This document shows, in pieces, positions 7,643-10,514 of a DNA stretch of 10,514 nt. Source of the DNA: Hyphomicrobium_A sp041659545 (GTDB lineage: Bacteria > Pseudomonadota > Alphaproteobacteria > Rhizobiales > Hyphomicrobiaceae). Under the pieces are notes generated by a model. The model made no database searches. It saw only the letters and a list, made by a program, of their open reading frames with translations, and was not told the origin of the DNA. Every line of letters starts with the position of its first letter. Position 1 is the stretch's first letter. The stretch is taken from the NCBI GenBank assembly GCA_041659545.1, contig JBAZYB010000147.1, forward strand, positions 1-10,514, written 5' to 3'. Position numbers and translations under genes: made by a program.

Positions 7643-7663
7643 TTGATTGCTTTCAACAATCAA
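7643..7663. repeat. Perfect 7-bp inverted repeat next to the terminator
   Basis: TTGATTG (7643-7649) and CAATCAA (7657-7663) form a perfect inverted repeat around a 7-base spacer, only 3 bases from the terminator stem. It is AT-rich and has no T-tract of its own. It could be an operator, a site that modulates the terminator, or chance. Confidence 0.45.
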
Positions 7664-7727
7664 GTGGAGACACGTCCCAAGGACGCGCCGCCAATGTACC
7701 AAGCCCCGCAGGGCAAAACAAGCAAAG

Positions 7728-8204
7728 TCATCTTTTCAGAATCGAGTTCACGATTTTCCTGACCAACTCAAAATGTTTTTCTTTTGCCTTCGGATTCCCG
7801 GCAAACTGTTTGCGCTCCATCTCTTCAACTTCGGCAAGCTCCTTTTCGTAGTCCCATGGCGGGGGCGGTTCAGGCATCCCACGCGCAGCCAATCGAGCTC
7901 GAAGTAATCTGGAATCTTCCGTGTTGTCGCATGTCAAAACCATCTCTCGAAGAACGCAACAGCAATACCCAGGGTCTGGACAATCAGCGGGGTAAAGCTC
8001 CGGCATCTCATCAGGCAAATAGACACCCACAAATTGCGAAGATCTTGGACAAGGATGATCTTTCCATCCGTCATCAGTTCGGGCGTACACCTTGATCCCA
8101 AGGTTGACTCTTGATTGCTGCGCATCGGCTCTGTCGCTGGCGTAGTAATTCAACATCTGCTGTCGATGAGCCACCCTGTCAGGATCAATGTCTTCGTTTT
8201 GCAT
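7728..8204 (-). CDS. Hypothetical cysteine-containing protein (158 aa)
   Basis: I do not recognise a family. The protein is soluble, without signal peptide or membrane segment. Cysteines cluster centrally: C52, C75, then a CCC run at C81-C83 and C92 (DCPDPGYCCC...LTC), which could bind metal or form disulfides. A Pro-rich hinge (PEPPPPW, about 111-117) leads into a charged, probably helical C-terminus (120-158) rich in Glu and Lys. The ATG at 8204 has AAGGGT immediately before it, which is rather close for a ribosome site, and the internal ATG at codon 17 is an alternative start. It is 73 bases downstream of the recombinase stop, in the same direction, and is followed by a strong terminator, so it is probably the last gene of the integration-side transcript. 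Coding status is supported by the uninterrupted frame, its position, and the terminator placed after its stop. Confidence 0.65.
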   Translation of the reverse strand: MQNEDIDPDRVAHRQQMLNYYASDRADAQQSRVNLGIKVYARTDDGWKDHPCPRSSQFVGVYLPDEMPELYPADCPDPGYCCCVLREMVLTCDNTEDSRLLRARLAARGMPEPPPPWDYEKELAEVEEMERKQFAGNPKAKEKHFELVRKIVNSILKR

Positions 8205-8277
8205 ACCCTTACTGTACGCCCTTCACGCCGGAACAACGTCAGCCAAACCCAACACCCGCGCCCCTTTCCCAGGAAAA

Positions 8278-9903
8278 TCAGGCAGCCCGCAGCGTCAGCC
8301 CAGGCCAAATTATTGGCCTCTCAATCTCGATGCGCCCGGTTCGTAATGACTCTTTGACGGGGAGCCAACTTACACCACTGTGAACCGTGGGTGTCGGGCT
8401 TCTAAGCAAGGCATCTTCGCGGTAATCAACGATCACGCTGGCATTGCTCACGCTGATCTTTTGCACGAAAGTTCCCAGCAGCAAACGCAGTTGCTTCGGG
8501 TCCGGGCAGGCACGTATCACTCGATGAATCGTTTTGGCAGCCGCGGCTGGATCAATATCCACCAAGCGGTAATCCGGTGCTTCGCGAGTCTCCAGCGCGT
8601 CCAGCGATGCGGTCAGATCGTTCACCGTCTTGCGGTGCACCGCCAACCGCTCCATCAAATTACTCAGGTCCGGCGTGTCTTTCCCCAACGTCTCGATCGT
8701 CTGGAAAATTTTTTCCCGTTTGTCCTCGGCCTCACGCAACTCCTTCACCAACGCTTTGCGCCGCATGGCTCGCTCTTCAACCCACTTGCCGGCGTTGGCT
8801 CGGATGTCACCCACCACCTTTTCCACCACTGACGCGGTGAGCACTTTGTTCAGCAGCTCATCCACCATCCAGGCGTCGAACGCTTCGGCCTTCACTGGCT
8901 TGAGACAGCAGCGGGTTTTCCCGTTCTTATGCGCCAGGCAGGCGTAATAGCTGTACAACTTGCCGCCGCGCCCGGTGCCGTTGCGGATCTGCAGCGGGTT
9001 GCCACAAATTCCACACTCCAGCAAGCCCGTAAAGGCAAAGCAGCTTTTTGGCGTGCCGCCAACTTCGTGAGGAACACGGTCTTTCATCATGGCTTGGACC
9101 CTTTCAAAATCTTCCTTGGAAACGATGGCCGGATGGCTTGCCACCCGAACAACTTCACCCGCGTCTTTTGCCTCGCGGGTCTTGTTTTTGATCTGATTAA
9201 ACAGCCTTTCGCCCATGTAGGACGGGTTTTTCAGGATGTTTGAAACCGAGTTTTTCCCCCATGCCTTGCCTTCGCGCAGCAACCCGGCAGCGTTCATGCG
9301 CAACGCCACGGCCTGAGCTCCAAGGCCCTCATTCAGAGCCAGCGAGAACATCATTCGCACCAGATCCGCGTGGTCCTCATGCACTGCCAGCCTGGACCGC
9401 TTGCCCACCCGCTCGATCCGGTACCCAAACGGGGCCCGGCCACCCACAAAAAACCCGTCCCGAGAGGCGGTAATCATCGACCGCAGCGTGTCGCGCGCCA
9501 CGTTGCGGCTGTACACCTCATCCATCATTCCAGTCATCACGCCCAGCATCCAGCCGGCGTCGGTCTCCAGGTCGATGTCCTGGTGCACGTAAGCCGCCTT
9601 GGTTCCCCACTCGCGCAACTGGTTTGTGTTTTTCAGCGCATCTTCCAGGTTGCGGCCAAACCGCGACGTGCTCCAGCACACCAGGTGACTGACCCGATGC
9701 GCCGCACAGTACGCCAGCGCGGCCTGAAACCCCGGGCGCTTGTCGGTGCGGCCGCTCACGCCATCATCCCGGAACACCTCCACCACCTCGCTACCCAGCG
9801 CCCGCGCCTTGATGCGGCATTGCTCGATCTGGCTTTCCATCGAAACGCCATCATCAGCCTGGCGCTGCGTGCTCACCCGTGCATAAATGACAGCATGCTT
9901 CAT
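8278..9903 (-). CDS. Large serine recombinase / integrase (541 aa)
   Basis: Site-specific recombinase of the large serine family, which uses an active-site serine to cut and rejoin DNA between attachment sites. The catalytic domain (residues 1-145) has YARVS with nucleophile S11 and R9, the DDGVSGRTDKRPGFQ segment, and SRFGRN (R81, R84) on the catalytic helix. The recombinase domain follows (about 150-270: GGRAPFGYRIE, NPSYMGERLFN). A zinc-ribbon covers about 292-335 with C297, C300, C322 and C332/C333. A charged coiled-coil-like stretch lies at about 365-440, then a C-terminal tail ending at the stop at 8278. Length is typical for phage integrases and transposon recombinases of this family. 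The ATG at 9903 overlaps the preceding gene as ATGA; a GGGAG lies somewhat far upstream. Residues W77-S78-T79 replace the more usual RLDRL-type sequence of this helix but keep the arginines. Whether it works as integrase or transposase cannot be told without its attachment sites. Confidence 0.93.
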   Translation of the reverse strand: MKHAVIYARVSTQRQADDGVSMESQIEQCRIKARALGSEVVEVFRDDGVSGRTDKRPGFQAALAYCAAHRVSHLVCWSTSRFGRNLEDALKNTNQLREWGTKAAYVHQDIDLETDAGWMLGVMTGMMDEVYSRNVARDTLRSMITASRDGFFVGGRAPFGYRIERVGKRSRLAVHEDHADLVRMMFSLALNEGLGAQAVALRMNAAGLLREGKAWGKNSVSNILKNPSYMGERLFNQIKNKTREAKDAGEVVRVASHPAIVSKEDFERVQAMMKDRVPHEVGGTPKSCFAFTGLLECGICGNPLQIRNGTGRGGKLYSYYACLAHKNGKTRCCLKPVKAEAFDAWMVDELLNKVLTASVVEKVVGDIRANAGKWVEERAMRRKALVKELREAEDKREKIFQTIETLGKDTPDLSNLMERLAVHRKTVNDLTASLDALETREAPDYRLVDIDPAAAAKTIHRVIRACPDPKQLRLLLGTFVQKISVSNASVIVDYREDALLRSPTPTVHSGVSWLPVKESLRTGRIEIERPIIWPGLTLRAA

Positions 9904-10466
9904 GGCTTGACTCTACTCCCTGCCATCAGTCGCCATATGTGACGATCGCTGACTTTTTCACCCAGGTCCCGCCGCACCGAACGCGAAATTTCAGGCTGGC
10001 TCATACCCATCGACGCCATCGCCTCGATGAACCTGTTGCGCTGGTACCGCTTGTAAGCGCTGAGCCGCTGCAGGCGCAGGGCAATGCCCGAGCCGCTGTC
10101 GGTCATGGTCTCATGCGACCCGTCCAGTATTCGCCACATGACCATGAAGTTGTCGAAGCCAATGGCGTGCGCCACCTGCAGCATGACCCGCGACAACCCC
10201 ATGGCGTCCAGCTCGTCCAGCAAGGCCGCCTCGCGCGAATTTGCCGGCTGCGGGCCGTTTTCGTCAGTGGTCCAACTTCTCGGAAATTTCGCGATTTTTT
10301 TTCTTTCCCCTTTTGAGACCTGTGCCGGGTTGCATCCATAGAGGTACCCACCCCCCCCGGCCAGCCCGTGCCCTTGCCCATGCCGACCCCCCACCCCGTG
10401 CTCAGGTGGCAGCAGTTCAGTCTGAATCCAGCCTTGTGCAGCCGTGCCACTTCGCTTATGACCCAT
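9900..10466 (-). CDS. Mor-like DNA-binding protein, probable regulator (188 aa; start uncertain)
   Basis: The C-terminal two thirds resemble the Mor transcription activator fold. Residues about 82-115 (LLDELDAMGLSRVML...AIGFDNFMVMW) match its first helical part. Residues about 138-182 (KRYQRNRFIEAMASMGMS, then ISRSVRRDLG, then SDRHIWRLM) look like a helix-turn-helix. Mor-type proteins activate phage middle or late promoters; here I infer only a DNA-binding regulator. The N-terminus is doubtful: residues 23-40 are a Gly/His run encoded across a C8 tract, followed by a Lys-rich stretch over an A8 tract (minus strand). The ATG at 10466 has GGGGG 4 bases before it. Alternatives are the ATG at 10339 in another frame, which would need a frameshift at the A8 run, or an internal start at codon 89. 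The stop overlaps the recombinase start (ATGA), so the two are probably co-translated and functionally linked, for example as a control or directionality partner. Confidence 0.6.
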   Translation of the reverse strand: MGHKRSGTAAQGWIQTELLPPEHGVGGRHGQGHGLAGGGGYLYGCNPAQVSKGERKKIAKFPRSWTTDENGPQPANSREAALLDELDAMGLSRVMLQVAHAIGFDNFMVMWRILDGSHETMTDSGSGIALRLQRLSAYKRYQRNRFIEAMASMGMSQPEISRSVRRDLGEKVSDRHIWRLMAGSRVKP

Positions 10467-10514
10467 AGAACCCCCATGCTGTAGCTATGCCGTTGACCTT
10501 GTTCACTGCGCTTA

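Noticed and set aside
8205..8277. Attachment site next to the recombinase gene
   Set aside because: Large serine integrases often have attP beside the gene, but I found no convincing inverted repeat with a central dinucleotide here. The short tttcc/ggaaa palindrome at 8265-8276 is not enough.
10281..10302. Possible rightward terminator (gaaatttc palindrome followed by T8)
   Set aside because: The stem is AT-rich and very short, no rightward gene ends there, and the tract lies within a leftward coding frame.
10493..10498. TTGACC as a possible rightward -35 box near the right edge
   Set aside because: The matching -10 position would lie at or beyond the window edge, and a single hexamer is not evidence of a promoter.

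Overview
The window looks like part of a tailed-phage genome or prophage. Base composition is moderately GC-rich with betaproteobacterial-looking codon use, so a Burkholderiales (Comamonadaceae-like) host is my inference; nothing in the window fixes the taxon. Every gene I can support lies on the minus strand, so the window reads right to left.

Layout in the direction of transcription. (1) 10466-8278 is an integration and control module. A 188-residue protein with a Mor-like DNA-binding C-terminal half overlaps by 4 bases (ATGA) a 541-residue large serine recombinase. (2) 8204-7728 is a small cysteine-containing orphan protein, followed by a strong rho-independent terminator (7605-7639) with a second perfect inverted repeat just before it. 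(3) 7553-4446 is a tightly packed packaging module: a zinc-ribbon protein in the small-terminase position, then (ATGA overlap) a RyR-domain protein, then (1-base gap) the large terminase with ATPase and nuclease motifs. (4) 4431-100 starts 14 bases after the terminase stop and encodes a 1444-residue modular, repeat-bearing structural protein, probably tail fibre or another surface appendage. (5) A small gene overlapping it (TGATG) starts at 97 and runs off the left edge; its visible part is a tandem Phe-initiated pentapeptide repeat.

The recombinase would insert and excise the element, the Mor-like protein is a candidate regulator, the terminase module packages DNA, and the large protein belongs to the virion. 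No portal, capsid protease or major capsid gene follows the terminase within the window, which is an uncommon order. No tRNA, CRISPR array, IS element or clear attachment site is visible. There is no gene-free stretch longer than about 175 bases. The most interesting points are the gene order, the RyR gene inside the packaging operon, the terminator at the head of that operon with no obvious promoter after it, and the uncertain, homopolymer-rich start of the Mor-like gene.
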